Positions 22,091 to 34,811 of a stretch of 64,000 bases of DNA are shown here, one piece after another (the stretch's first letter is position 1; each line of letters opens with the position of its first letter). Below the pieces are notes generated by a model that was not told where the DNA came from, did not search any database, and saw nothing but the letters and a program-made list of their open reading frames with translations. The translations under genes were made by a program, and so were the position numbers. The stretch comes from Epiperipatus broadwayi. Lineage: Eukaryota > Onychophora > Udeonychophora > Euonychophora > Peripatidae. The stretch covers positions 1,180,001-1,244,000 of the forward strand of contig JAQFVV010000017.1 in the NCBI GenBank assembly GCA_028023455.1. Direction: 5' to 3'.

Positions 22091-24454
22091 ATTATTTACC
22101 ATAACAAGACTGCATCAATTACAAAATGCTAGATACTTTAAATATATTGCATATATTTTATTTTTCCTAGCTTTCCATTTTAATTTACTAAATAGTTTTT
22201 GAAAAAATTGCTGTAAAAATTTTTGGAGTTATAGCACCACCTATGATATGTGAGTGGGTGGGTGCAAACATAACCACGATCATTCTCTGGTGTGTCTGTT
22301 GTTGTACATGCTTCTGCTGCAACATTTTTCTTGTGAGGACCTTTTGGCATCAATCTTCCAAATAATATTGCCATGTGAAACCATGGGCCACATAGGACAT
22401 TTTTTTTGTAAAGTGTGTTTCGTGTATTTGTAATTTTTTGTAATGGCTGAAAAGTTGGAATAATATGAAATTCTGTTTTCTTTTAGAGAAATTGGCAGGG
22501 AAAACAGTTGTAATGTGTGAAACAGATTACAAAAAAGCTATTCTGGGGGAAACATAAGTTTACAAATGGTTTGGTAAAATTTTAAAATTTCACTACGTCC
22601 CAAAAAATTTGTGGCAAATAAAACCCAATGTCAAGATAATGCTGATATTTTTTTTTACGCAAATGAAATTTTTCTCTCAAAATTAGTTCATAATGGTCAG
22701 ATGTTTTATGGATGAGTTTTGAAGTGTTTGCGTGATGCAGTAAAATGTAAATATACCATTTTGTGGCAAAGTGGGGAGTGCGACCTTCACAAGGACAATG
22801 CCTCTGTGTGCAGTCTTGGGTGTAAAACAATTTATAATTAAATTCTGCACAAACCAGCTTATCTATCAGTCATAGTCACCCAATCTCTAATCATGTGACC
22901 TTTTTTATCCTCTTGAATAAGAATTTTTTCTTTGGGGGGGACGACTTAGAAATGGTGAAGAAAAAAATGACATAGGCATTAAAAGGTTTCACGTTGTAAA
23001 TGTTTCCGGACTACTTCGAAGAGTCAAAAACATGTTTACTCTGTTGCAGTATATAAAATGAACAATAATTTGAATGTGATTAAATAAACAACTTTTTATT
23101 ATAAAATTCCAATTACTTTTAGGTATCCCCTCATATGTCTTTGTCGATGTTAATCTTTACAGTTTTGCTAAATAATCTAATAACTGCTGTTGCAATATAG
23201 TGAATATTCTTCAGAATATGACAACAATTTGCACATATATCTTAATGGTCCACAACTTTAATCACTATAAAAACATTTATAGAATCAAATACCTTTTCAT
23301 AATCTTCAAATCCAAACTATAAATTCAATTCATATTTGTTAATTGTTACTAAAATTTCTTTCAATATTTGGATATGATTTCCGGAGCTAAAACTACTTTT
23401 AAATCTAACTTGTACTTCTGGTTTGTTTGAAACTAAAAGAACTGATAAAAGTCTTTATCAAGGCTAATTACAAGAAATATATATTTGTGTGATATTATTA
23501 TGTTAAATTGAATTCAACATATGGTATAAGCTATTTGTTGATTTTATGAATGCTAATTTTATAACTATCTTCTTTACGTATAGTAGTGAACTTTCACTAA
23601 GTCATATATTGAAAAAACAGTAAATATTATAAAATACTAAAAATAATTGAACCATTTGTAATTCAGTCAGACTTAAGGTGTTTATGCGCTATATTAAATT
23701 GCAACACCTGGAACCTTAATTTTTGAGTTTGCCACTTTGCGACAACATAACTAAATAAAGCAAATAAAATATTTCTTCTTATCAATAGAAATACAATAAA
23801 GTACATAAAATAACAAAAATACATTTTTAAATGGTTTAAAGGCTTATCTATCCGTACCCTTAGAGGCTTATCAGATAACAATAAGAGTTTGTAATATTTT
23901 TAAACCTTGTTTTTTTATATATTTTAACTTTAAGTAATTATATAGATAATAACTGATTAAAGTTGCAAGCGTAGCCGATTTATCTATTGGCTAAATACAT
24001 GAAAAAATTATAAATCTTTGGAACATAAAGAATCTCAAGTTTTCTGATTGAGAAAATAACAAAAAGAAAAAAGGTCTAACCATGCTAACGTAATGAAAAC
24101 TTGAAAAAAAACATTCAACTGCAAATCACTTGACCATTATAAAAAGACACATCAATAAATATACTTACATCAATAAATATAATGTACCAATCACTTGTTA
24201 GTCTTACTTAATCAAATTTTATTGTGTAAAAGATTGATATGCTAAATGATATATTTAAAGAGTTTAATAAAACATGATGTCATTAGATTTTATCCATACA
24301 AAATACTAACTAAATATTCATTTTTGGGAGAATAAAACTAAAAGTGTAAATTTATATGAGGAATAACTGATTTAATGTTGCCACTATCTTTTTATTGCTG
24401 AAGAAAGTTGAAAGACCAGTTAAAACAAACAGGAAATAAAAAATAAAGAGCTCT
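22091..24454. other. AT-rich stretch, no features seen
   Basis: Several short frames (22180-22374, 22582-22830 and 23663-23881, minus) have no recognisable domain, and I saw no splice-flanked coding exon. Left unannotated. Confidence 0.55.
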
Positions 24455-24855
24455 GCTAATTCGTTCTAACAAGCTTTATTGATAAATGCCAGCTAAACAA
24501 AGCATTTAAAAATCTCTATCTTGAAAACCACTCCCTAACCTCAGACCAATGGTTTCATGCTTTGTCACTCCTCAGTGAGGTGCTAGGATAGTTTCAGGCA
24601 CTAGATCTAAAAATACCAACCCAAAGCCAGCATTTATCTAAGAGTTAACCACTGAATAAAAAATCTGAAATTTTTAGACATTTAAATGTCTTCAAACCCA
24701 GTTATCTAACTCAAATAGCTACATGGAGCTGAGAGATCTACAGCCAAACCATATATTAATATCCTTAACAATATAACATTGCTTAAGACTTTAAGGAATA
24801 TAAAATAGTAAAAATTTAAAGTCACATATCACATGATCAATTTTTAAGTTGTAAA
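24455..24855 (-). repeat. Family D ribozyme repeat, minus unit
   Basis: Begins at AACAAGCTTTATTGATAAAT, passes the ribozyme, then TCTGAAATTTTTAGACATT and CTAACTCAAATAGCTACATG, and ends with ACATATCACATGATC. The latter blocks are shared with family C, so C and D are related subfamilies. Confidence 0.8.
24526..24592 (-). ncRNA. Hammerhead ribozyme motif, family D, well preserved
   Basis: CTGAGGA runs 24575 to 24569. Helix II is GTG (24568-24566) with CAT (24559-24557). GAAA starts at 24556. Helix III is ACC/GGT (24553-24551 with 24547-24545) with loop ATT, and C17 is at 24544. Helix I is a perfect ACCTCA/TGAGGT hexamer (24581-24576 with 24543-24538), then a two-base bulge, then TCCTA against TAGGG. 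All conserved core positions are correct. The 10.1/11.1 pair is G.U. Confidence 0.75.
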
Positions 24856-27009
24856 TAAACTGCTTCCTTCAAAGAACTACAATTACTAATTGCAGATGAT
24901 GGTTTTAAACAATATCTATTCTATTCGTAGAAATTTTAAAGCATTAATGTAAACATAAAAATTATAAATAATGTTTGAAAAACATCTTATGATGATAAAC
25001 AAAAGTAAATAAAATACATAAACTTCTTTTACGATTTTAAATATAATTCTGATTTTAAAAGGTTATGAAATGAAAATGGATATTTTTTAAAAATATTGAA
25101 ATAAAATAGCCTTAAAATTAGATAAAATTATAATATAGTCACGTGATTTAAAATTTATATATTCTAAGCAAGTGCAATGTTGTTTCTATTCAGAAGATAT
25201 AACAGAGAATAAATACATTGGAAAACTACAATTAGACTTCATATTGAAATATTTTAGAAATAAAATTTTTCTGCTGGATAAATTAAAAAACAGCTTGCAA
25301 AATATCAAATAAACGGATCCGCATTTTCTATAATGGATGTTTACGTATTAGCACAAGTTGGCATTGCAAAATTCATTTCTAAAGCAATTTTTTCCCCCTA
25401 ACATTTCTTTTCTTTCCTTGAAGCTAGACCACAATCATTTAGGAGTGGCTGTTATATATATATATGCACATTCTAACGTTATATATTTATTGCACTAGCA
25501 TAGATTTGTTTATTGATTTATTTAAATAAATTTTAGGTCACTGATTAATATAACATCTGCAATAAACTTAGATAATTTTAAAATCAGTGCATTATATAAA
25601 CAAATAAAGCAATTGATATTTATTTTAAATCTTTTTTTTTTAATGGGTGTATTTTCACGCACATAAATAGTTATCACTCAAATATTTATAAATCTACTTT
25701 TAAAACTATATTCGCTTTTATTAAAAGTATATATACTAGTACAAATTCATTCTGCTAGACTGCTTCTTAAACGATTAAACTTATATATTAAAAATCAATA
25801 TTTAAAATAAATAAAATTTTATATGTTCTCTTTTAGGAGCATGGTATTTTATATTAAAAAGATTTAGGCTAAATTTTCTAGAATAACTAATAAATCTTCC
25901 TTTATCTACGTTTGAATCAATATCTTACATAAAAATTAATATAACACTTTAAACATATATTTTACTGTTCAGGTTAATATATTAATACAACCAATAAAAA
26001 ATATTATAATTATATATTTTTATTAAAACAGTTGAAATGAATTGATTAGTCACTTGCGAGTTTTCCAGTAAACTAAGATGGTAGCCTATATTGTTGATAA
26101 ATCTACAGTTTCAGGGGCCCTTCAAAAATGTTTACAAAAAAATGTCTGCTAGGAAACATATTTGATATTTACATTTTAATTTTTATTATTTTTTTTTTTT
26201 AAAAAAGAAACCATTGTGGAAAAATTAATTACAATATTTACAGTTTATTTTTCTCTTTTGGGGGGAGGTTAATTTATTAACAAAAATGGGGAAAAAATTG
26301 AAATACAGTATTTACACTTGATTCATGTCGGCAGTGCACAATCATATCATGACCATTAATGCTCACTTTTCAGAAGGGCAAGATCCTATACTTTTTGAAA
26401 TAGTCCATGACATAATATTCTGTGATAGAAAGGTCACAATTTATTATCATTACTGCAGTTTATGAAAAATTGCTGACAAAAAGAAATGCTGAATTGAACC
26501 AAAATATATTAATGTCAAGGAATGTCCCATGATTCCTCATATTATAATATAAATAATTGAAATAAAGCTTCTTAATGAAATCTATAGAAATTTATTCCTT
26601 TTTTTAAATGTAACAATTGATTTATTTATTATTTTTTTTTTTTTTTTAACAATTAACATATCTTCAGTAGATTGTAGGCCCTCAAAATTGTATATTTATC
26701 AAAAATATGGGCTGCCATGTTGGTTTACTAGAAAACTCACAAGTGCTTTTGATTATCCTAAGAAATCACTCCGAGTCTGCTTAAAAGAAGAATCATAATT
26801 AACTTAGGTTTAGACTTTTTTCATTTATTTTACATATTTTTGCAGGAGACACACTAATGGTTATTACATTCATGTATAATGTTGGAAAAAGAGAAGAATA
26901 ACTATTTAAATATGCAGCTTGCTATTTAATATTTTAACTGTAATTTCTGAAGAAAGCTAATTCCTGGTTGAAACATAGATCTACATTTATATATATCTTA
27001 CTTTTGTAA
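24856..27009. other. AT-rich stretch, no features seen
   Basis: No coding or repeat signal that I could support. Confidence 0.55.
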
Positions 27010-27325
27010 ATAAAGGGATTTGAACTTAGGAGTTTTAGTCTATATTTATCTGCTATTCCATCTCAATTGACCAATACACACATGTGAGAAAGATAAATGA
27101 TCCTCCAATATATGTATTTTGTGAAAAACCAGCACTCATCAGTTGGACCAGATCATAATCCCCCACACATAATACAATAAATAAGTGACTGCCTTATATT
27201 AAGATAGCAACTCCTTAAACTTTAATGAACAGACATGTGTGGAGTCATGTGTATTGGTTGTTTGAAATGGAGCAGAATATGAATTTAGACTGAAAATCCT
27301 AAGTTCAAATCCCTTTATTTATTAT
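27010..27325. repeat. Family B ribozyme repeat, inverted pair, right arm short
   Basis: A full minus arm (from GATTTGAACTTAGGAG) is followed by a plus end only (AAATCCTAAGTTCAAATCC near 27295-27312). The minus ribozyme has perfect CTGATGA and GTG/CAC, but GAAA is changed to AAAA (CACAAAAT), which removes the essential G12. Confidence 0.82.
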
Positions 27326-27879
27326 AGTAAACATTCAGTTTACTGAATGTATAGATTAATTATATCTTACTGTTCTATATATACATTTTCTCCAGAATTG
27401 ATTTTTCAAAATTCATTGTAAAACAAAAATCCTTATTTAAAAAAATAAGCAATTATAATGCTTGCTTAGAATAAAAAAAAATAACTTGTGCCCATAGTCT
27501 AAAAATATGCCACAAATGTTGAATAACAGATTTAAAAAAAAATTGAAAATTGAAAAAAAAAAAGGAATAATTAGTGAATAAATATTTTGAAAACAGAGTT
27601 CTTGGAAACATATGACTACGCTGATGTGGTGTTTCTGATAATGTGTTTACTAAGCATATTATTAATGAATAAAAAATTAACCCATGTAAAATTAATTAAT
27701 TAATATGTACAATGTAGCTGCTATACTTTTGTTTAATATTAATTTTAAACATTTTTATCAGTTATGGTAGTCATATTAAAAGCATTATTACTGAGATTGA
27801 TATAATTATTGAATCACAAGTGTTGATTTAAAATAAAACACATAAAACAGCTAACATATATATGTTTACTTAATATAAG

Positions 27880-28205
27880 ACTACCACCCTCTCCATACTG
27901 TAGTGCCACCAAGTGTGAGCCTTTGTAATCAATTGTAGTTGCTGTAATGTTGCATTAGATCCTAAGATCTGGTGCAGTGCTCTTAAATCCAAGGCTTCTC
28001 ACTGATGAAAAACACAAGCTAGAAACTAATCTGGGAGTATTGGGTGAGTAGGGACTGAATAGGAATTTTATGCACTAACCTTCCTGCATCCATTGATTAC
28101 AAAGGCTTGCACTTGGTGGCACTACTGTATGGAGAGTTTGGTACTCTTATTACTGTATGAAGAGTTTGGCACTCTTATTAACAGCATGTGTGAGCATACA
28201 CAGAC
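27880..28205. repeat. Family A ribozyme repeat, mostly plus
   Basis: A short inverted left end (27889-27935) precedes a plus unit. It is followed by a repeated GGAGAGTTTGGTACTCTTAT / GAAGAGTTTGGCACTCTTAT end. The ribozyme (28002 on) keeps CTGATGA and GAAAC, but helix II is disrupted and the site reads TAATC rather than TAGTC. Confidence 0.78.
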
Positions 28206-28895
28206 TGATTCAATAAAAATTTGATTAATACTATACACTTTCCAATTTATTTTTTATCCAATGGATTATTTAATGTGATTGAAGTTTGTAAATGAATTAA
28301 ATAAGATTTCTTTTTTGGCCAAGATTAATTACATTTATAATAAAAAACATGTTGCCTTGGATAAATGAAGAACATAATTCAATGATGATAAAAAAATAAA
28401 TGCCAAAAGTAAATTGAGATGCAAGGATTGCATTTATCTGAAGATATTCTTACATTTAGTATATCTTTAATAATATTATTTCTAAAAAAAAAAAGGACCT
28501 TATTCTTGGCATTCATAGTCCAGCAAATGATATGTCTGTTATAAATAGTAAATTACAATCAGAATTAAGTTCTATGAAAAAAACAATAGAACATAATGGA
28601 TGAGAATTGTCAGATTTAAGATCTTTCATTAATTCACACATAGTTGTTATTATTAATCTTACAAAGAGGTTGGAATATTTAGACAGGCAAAATTATGATT
28701 ATGAAATTGAGATACAATGTGTTTCTGAGTTAGTGAAAATTTATCAGCAGTATTAGCTCAGACGAGAAAGATATTCTAACAAATTTGGATCTAGTGAATA
28801 TATTAGTTATGTAATTGACATATAAAGTACATTGACATCATATTGTTAGTGGTGGTAAACATCCAATAATCTACTGCATCATTAATCATCTATCG

Positions 28896-29350
28896 CAGGA
28901 GTGTCCAACAAGTCGATCGTAATCCATCGGTCGATCGCAAAGCCATTTTTGGTCGATTGCGAGGCCAATCTGGCAAGAGCTGTCAGATAATGAGTGAAAC
29001 AAATTAAGTTAAGATTTTCAAGTTTTTTTTGTTTTAAATTTTTTTTCAATACTAGATAGGTGAAGTCCAGTAAGCTGTATCATTATTGAAAATAATATTT
29101 TTAATCTTGATTTAATGTAGCTAATTTGGATTAATAAATATTGTTGCTTTAATTCCGCTGGACATGAGTTTTTTGGCCCATTAAATAATTGTTATTTTTT
29201 ACTAGGAAGATATATAAAAATAGTATGTATTGCACACCTCCCTCCACTTAGACTACTATGACAACAAGTCGATCATCTATGACAAGTCGATCGCAACACA
29301 TTTTTAAAATAAAAAGTAGATCTTATGAACACAAAAATTGGCCACGCCTG
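28896..29350 (-). mobile_element. Non-autonomous hAT element (MITE) with 8-bp target duplication
   Basis: A 455-bp element starts CAGGAGTGTCCAACAAGTCG and ends TTGGCCACGCCTG. It is flanked by ATCTATCG (28888-28895) and ATTTATCG (29351-29358), a 7/8 match as expected for hAT. It has no coding capacity. Its end around GACTACTATGACAACAAGTC matches the terminal part of the hAT transposase relic at 14.8-15.6 kb. Confidence 0.9.
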
Positions 29351-29809
29351 ATTTATCGCATCAGAAAGCTAAATCTGTTTCTAGTGTAGTTTATGTTAGA
29401 TATAGTTTAGTATATATCAAATTATAAAATCATCATCAGGTAATAAAAAATATATTTACATATTATATTTACAGAGATTTAAGAGAACATTTTTACAAAT
29501 AATATTAGAAATTTGTGATGAATTAATGATGTTTTTAAATAATAACTGTGTTAAGTATGATATCATTATTCTGATAGAAACTTGAATCCCATGAGCTGAA
29601 ACTAAAATATATAAGATTAATGGTATGTAGGACAGTTCTCTTAAAAGATCAGATCAAAATCTGAAGGTATAATGATTTTATTAAATTTGGTTAAGATATT
29701 TAGATTTTGTTTTTTACAACTGATGCCATAATTATTAAAATTCACACTGATATCTATGAAATTTTATCATTCGCTTTAAATCATGCATGTAAGTCTTCAA
29801 TTTATGTGT

Positions 29810-30250
29810 TTAATCAAGAATTAAAAAATACTTTAATAGTATTAATTGTAAATATGTTATGTTAATGGTTATTAATTTTGTTGAATTTATATGTATTCAT
29901 TCTACACAAGATTATTTCAGTAAGTTACCTAGCTTTGATTTGTGTCAGTTACCCATATAATTGTGTCAATTACCCATATAATAATTGTTTACTTGAATAA
30001 CTAATTACATCTTTAATTGTTTGGATAACAATATTTAAGTAAAAATAAGAATTAAAAAGTATTTTAATAGTATTAATTGTAAATATGTTATGTTAATAGA
30101 TATTAATATTATTGAATTTATATGCATACATTCTACACAAGATTATTTTAATAAGTTACCTAGCTTTGATTTGTATCAATTACCCATATAATAATTCTTT
30201 ACTGATCATATCTTTGGCTGTTTGGATAACTATATTCAAGTAAAGATATC
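29810..30250. repeat. Tandem duplication of about 230 bp within the LINE relic
   Basis: AATAGTATTAATTGTAAATA ... TTACCTAGCTTTGATTTGT and a following CCCATATAATAATT block occur twice in direct orientation, with about 10 percent divergence by eye. Confidence 0.85.
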
Positions 30251-30560
30251 TCTTGTTAATACTTTTATAACTGACAAGGTAGCTATAGTGTCTCTCTGCA
30301 GAATATTAGTTACACCCAAAAACTAATACAAATAGGTAGGATTTCATATGCAAAATTATAAAATATTCTTATTAATTAATATTAGATAAGTAAAGCTGCA
30401 GTAAATGAAGCTTTTGATACATTATATAGTTAGTTCAAATAAAAACAATAGATTCAGATCTTAATGGAAAACAGATACCATTGTTAGAAAGAAAAATGAA
30501 AGAGATGATTTAGGAAAAAGGCTGAGATTTAATAGTACATCTGTTAAATTGCTTAACAAT

Positions 30561-31389
30561 GAAATAAAAATTGTACTAAGAAATATATAATATAAATATT
30601 ATTATAGAATTTTATTGCATTACTACAGAAAAGGGAGCCACAAATGATTTGATTAAAGGATCTAGATCAAATTAGCTAATACAACATTAATTCAAATCTT
30701 GAAACAACTACCTAACATACATCATAGTATCCTAATTGCTGCAAGAAAAATCAATAACCTTCTAATATTAAAATACATGATTATTATATACCTAAACTTT
30801 AGTTCTATGTCAAATCTCTACTAACAAATCCTCAGCTTAAAAACCATGTATCATAGAATCATTGTCTTTATTCTTTTCCAACAACTCATCTATCTTTTCA
30901 GATATTTTTTTTACTTATATCCTATACAAATATAAACAAAATTTATTATTAATTTCTCTTTATCCACATAATCTATACCTAAGTCAAAATCAGAGTAATA
31001 AATACTATTATCAAGAACATCCTAACCGTTTCTTGTCCTGTTTATGCTTTTTTACAAAGTCTATTTGATTCTAAATCAAGGCCATCAAAAGTTCACAAAG
31101 TTTGTTTTCTATTTTCATATACCCATCAACTCTGAGATAGTACCAACTGCAAATAAACCATGTTTACTAAGATAATCCCTTGTACATGCCGATATAATTG
31201 ATCTTTAATTAATAACTAAAATGTAAATTAAATTATAGTAACAATTTGTTATTGAAAAAGAGACAATAATTTATAAGGTGCAAAGTTAGCAGTATTCATA
31301 CAGTTTACAGTTAATGATTAAAATATGTGGTTTTAAAAAAGATTAAAAAGTGAGTTCATAATATGAATTTAATATAATGAGTGTACTAA
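30561..31389. other. AT-rich stretch, no features seen
   Basis: A 68-codon plus frame (30862-31068) is low complexity (S, Y, F, N rich) and not supported. Confidence 0.5.
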
Positions 31390-31725
31390 TAGCTCGAAAT
31401 AAGCTTTTCTGATAAATACCACAAGAAAAAGCATTTAAAAACTCTAACAAGAATTATCCCTATCCCCAAACCGGTTTTGAGCTATGACGCTCCTCAGTGA
31501 GGCACTAGGATATTCAGACACTAGATCTAAAATACCAACCTCACTGATGAGAGCCATTAGCTCAAAACTGGTTTGGGAAGAGGGATAATTCTAGATAGAA
31601 ATTTTAAATGCTTTTTCTTGAGGTATTTATCTGCAAAGCTTGTTTAGAGCTATTAGCATGTTCATTACATTATATTTGTAATACAAGCTTATTAAATTAA
31701 GTCATGTGATGTATGACTTAATATG
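31390..31725. repeat. Family D ribozyme repeat, short inverted pair
   Basis: A minus end (AATAAGCTTTTCTGATAAAT to CACTAGATCT) joins head-to-head to a plus end at about 31533. Both ribozymes lost G12: minus CTGAGGA ... CTCAAAACC, and plus CTGATGA (31544-31550) with perfect GAGC/GCTC helix II followed by AAAAC. Confidence 0.85.
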
Positions 31726-32640
31726 AATAATATGAATTTATATTTGTGCTAATGATGAGAGGTTTAATTATCAGTACAAATATAAATTTATACTATAGGC
31801 TTCTTTTTAATCCATTTTTAAATGGAGACAGATTTTAATCCTAGACTCCAGGCTATATGGATACTGCTGACCTTATGTCTTATGAATTATTGTCTTTTCT
31901 TTAAAATTGATACTTCTTAGTAATTTTCTTTTTCAAGGCAGACTTTTTTATATTCTATAATCGGTTCCTTCTCCCCCCCCCCCCATTCAAATCCATTACA
32001 AAATGTTACTAACTTATATAATTATAACATATATTACTATATATATGAAAATATATGTACAGTCATGCCTACTTCTATTCTGCATCCAAATCTACTCTAC
32101 ATCATGTTTAGGCTTGCTGGGGGGGGGGGGGGTAGTCTAATAAGAACCATTAATGCTGTAGTTTTTTTTTAAAATCACTTAGCAGATTAAAATCTAATTG
32201 ATTTTAAATCTCATTGCTTTAAAAACATCTCTTGAGTAACTCGTACTTGTAGCCACTCAAAAGATTCTCAAAATCTTAAAAAAACATCACAATTAATATT
32301 CGTATCTTCTTGATTACCTTCATCTTTCCACAGAAAAAGCCTTATGAATGTCATCGTTAATAAAAAAAAATCTCAAACTTTTAAATAGAATACTGAAGAT
32401 ATTTTATACATAATGTAATTTTGAACTGTAGTCAATGATTTACACTTCAACTTTCTAAATTCTTTCTATGTTTAAACAGTCCGTAATCCTTCTTTATATA
32501 TATGAATTTAATATATAATGAACACAATGGTTACATTTTTAAATGTTTATTTAAATCGGAATTTTCAAAAGTGTTTTACTATCATTATTAATAACTTAAT
32601 ATAAAATTTACTGAAAAAATTAAATCATTGTTTTATATTA
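31726..32640. other. AT-rich stretch with C and G homopolymer runs
   Basis: Contains C and G homopolymers (about 31974-31984 and 32120-32132) but no supported gene. Confidence 0.55.
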
Positions 32641-32641
32641 T

Positions 32642-32745
32642 ATACAAATCATTAAAAACCAGTCAACACTTAGTCAATCCCAATATCAATAATAATCAAC
32701 AATTTCAAACTGTTGTCAAGGCAACCTTTTAACAATAAAACATAT
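32642..32745. repeat. TTGTCAAGGCAAC short repeat, copy 2
   Basis: Nearly identical to 5497-5590 from CATTAAAAACCAGTCAACAC through GTTGTCAAGGCAAC. Confidence 0.8.
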
Positions 32746-33039
32746 GTAATGAATAACATTTCTTATTTTATTGTATTAAGATTTTGATTAATCTTTTTAT
32801 CAAACATTAAATGACTTTGTATTCACAGTCGATCATTTTTAACATCCCAGATAGTATATCCATTAACACAATATTAATACATCTATTATAAATAGTATCA
32901 TTATATAAATATTTTATAATATATATTTCTCATCTTTTTATTATATGAAACCAATATCCTAATGAAAACATAAACTTAATTTTATATATGTATATATAAT
33001 ATTTGAATACATGTATATTGTTTATACTAAACTTAATGG

Positions 33040-33485
33040 AATTATAAAGGACTTGAACTCAGACTTTCAAGCTTCCTTCAGCTATCCCATCCATCATATA
33101 CAACTAATACACATGTCCACATACATGTAAAAAAAGATAAATGATCTCCAATATATGTATTTCATGCTGAACCAGCTCTCATCAGTTGGTCCTGATCACC
33201 ATCTCTCACACATATATACAATCAGTGCTCACTTTATATTAAGGTAGAAAATCTTCGAACTTTAATGGACAAGCTTCAATCTTCACCATTCTTTAACTCT
33301 TCAGCTATCCATATCAATAAAAATCTGAGGAGGTAATGCTCAAAGCACTGATTGCATCTATGTGTGAGAGATGGTGATGTGGACCAACTGATAAGTGCTG
33401 GGTCATTTATGTATGTGGTATAGCTGTAGGGATCTTGAAAGTTTGAGTTCAAATCCCTTATAATATATATGTAAACCAATATTAA
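33040..33485. repeat. Family B ribozyme repeat, inverted pair
   Basis: A minus arm (GACTTGAACTCAGACTTTCA on) and a plus arm (to GAGTTCAAATCCC) are separated by the CTCTTCAGCTATCCATATC centre. The plus ribozyme is CTGATAA and deleted downstream. The minus ribozyme is intact in its core. Confidence 0.87.
33137..33206 (-). ncRNA. Hammerhead ribozyme motif, family B, core intact
   Basis: CTGATGA runs 33185 to 33179 and GAAA 33163 to 33160. Helix II is GCT/AGC with a G.U at 10.1/11.1 and one A.A mismatch. Helix III is ATA/TAT with loop CA, and H17 is A. Helix I has CCAA/TTGG plus an outer GATC/GATC pairing beyond a bulge. Confidence 0.7.
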
Positions 33486-33680
33486 GTACTCCTTAATCAT
33501 GCATGTAGAAAATTATGTGAGTACAAAAGATAGATTAAAATAGCCTTAAAAAGTCCACTGTTGGGAAAAGGTCTTTCTAAATTTTCTATTGAAATACAAT
33601 GGAGAAGTCAATACTCAAAGGGGAGCTAATCAAATGCTAGAAACTTTTATATTTTCCCCCTTTACTTTATCATCTATTAT

Positions 33681-33810
33681 TAACAGGTAAATAACTATTC
33701 ACTGATTAGTTACTGAGAAATTTTAACAGATAGATAACTATTTACTGATTACTTGTTATGCAAATTTAACAGGTAAATAACTATTTATTGATTAGTTACT
33801 AAGCAAATAG
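33681..33810. repeat. 43-bp tandem repeat, three copies
   Basis: TAACAGGTAAATAACTATT ... repeats at 33681, 33724 and 33767 with moderate divergence. Confidence 0.85.
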
Positions 33811-34495
33811 ATAGGTTGGTTATGGATCAGCTATTCTGATAAAAAATTTTGAAATTGCTATAAATTCTCTCCTGGCTTCAAATCTCAAGTCATGGTGAAT
33901 ATATTAGCTAAGATGCAGTGAGATTCATCATATAACATATTCAATTAAACTAATTGTGGTATTTATTAAAACATTAAAAGTTTTAGCAGTCTATTGTAAG
34001 ACATCCTTCTGACGTCGTTATTACGATTATTACTTCAAGAAATAATTCTTTCTCGTCATCTTAAGAATGCCATTTCATTTTCAAATTAAGCAAAATTTAT
34101 TTTTAAAAAAATTAACCTCAATATACATAGAAAAACTCTCATATTAAGAGCATGGATTACTGCTATTTAGGACATACTGACATTAAACAGATATATAAAA
34201 ATATAAAGACTTACTCTACCATAACAAGTAAAAAAAATAGATGAAATAAACAAAACAGTTCAAGCAGAAAGCAATGCTTAACTACAATTTTACTTTATTA
34301 TATTGTATACATATATTTATTTGTTAAGTAACATTTACTGCAAAGCTAAGAATAGATAAGTATCACTTGATTATCATCGGGGGGGGTGCCACTTTGTTAG
34401 ATGATTGCTTGATAAATTTTTATAAGGCAAATACCTCGAGTACATCATATAACAACAGCTATGGATACTATATCATCAAGAAACAAGATATACAA
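33811..34495. other. AT-rich stretch, no features seen
   Basis: Nothing recognisable. Confidence 0.5.
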
Positions 34496-34497
34496 CA

Positions 34498-34642
34498 GTT
34501 CTAATAGTAAATAAAATCAAGTCATACATCATGTGACTTAACTTGATAAGTTTGTAATTATAAACTAAAATTAAGAGTGTGCTAATAGGTCTAACAAGCT
34601 TTATCAATAAATGCCACAAGAGAAAGCATTTAAAATCTTTTT
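34498..34642 (-). repeat. Family D fragment without ribozyme
   Basis: AATCAAGTCATACATCATGT ... CTAACAAGCTTTATCAATAA, ATGCCACAAGAGAAAGCA matches the outer part of family D at 38.6 kb and stops before the ribozyme. Confidence 0.75.
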
Positions 34643-34811
34643 TACACATTACAAAAAATATATTTATAAATTATTTAGGATCTGTGGATGCATGGAGATG
34701 CTATCAGCAGTCAATGATTTTACTATTCTAATTTTTTTAAGTGTGTGTGTATGTGTGTGCGCATGTCAGTGTGTATATATAATAGCAATATTTTTATGAA
34801 TAATTTCTTAC

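Larger units (their letters stand above)
28430..30560 (+). pseudogene. LINE relic: ORF1-like coiled coil and endonuclease pieces
   Basis: From about 28526 one frame with a single stop gives NDMSVINSKLQSELSSMKKT, ELSDLRSFINSHIVVIINLT and KRLEYLDRQNYDYEIEIQCV, which looks like a LINE ORF1 coiled coil leading into its RRM-like region. After a hAT MITE insertion (28896-29350), FLNNNCVKYDIIILIET (about 29535-29588) matches the DII.L.ET motif of APE-type LINE endonucleases. TFITDKVAIVSLC near 30263 resembles the SDH-containing end of that domain. A tandem duplication of about 230 bp lies at 29810-30250. There are many stops. It is a dead element and its clade is uncertain. Confidence 0.6.

Noticed and set aside
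22582-22830. 82-codon minus-strand frame as a gene
   Set aside because: Some GC-richer codons, but no recognisable motif or splice context. Not distinguishable from chance in this DNA.
24590-24850. Family C and D as LTR retrotransposon LTRs
   Set aside because: No TG...CA ends, primer binding site or polypurine tract found, and the paired copies are inverted rather than direct.
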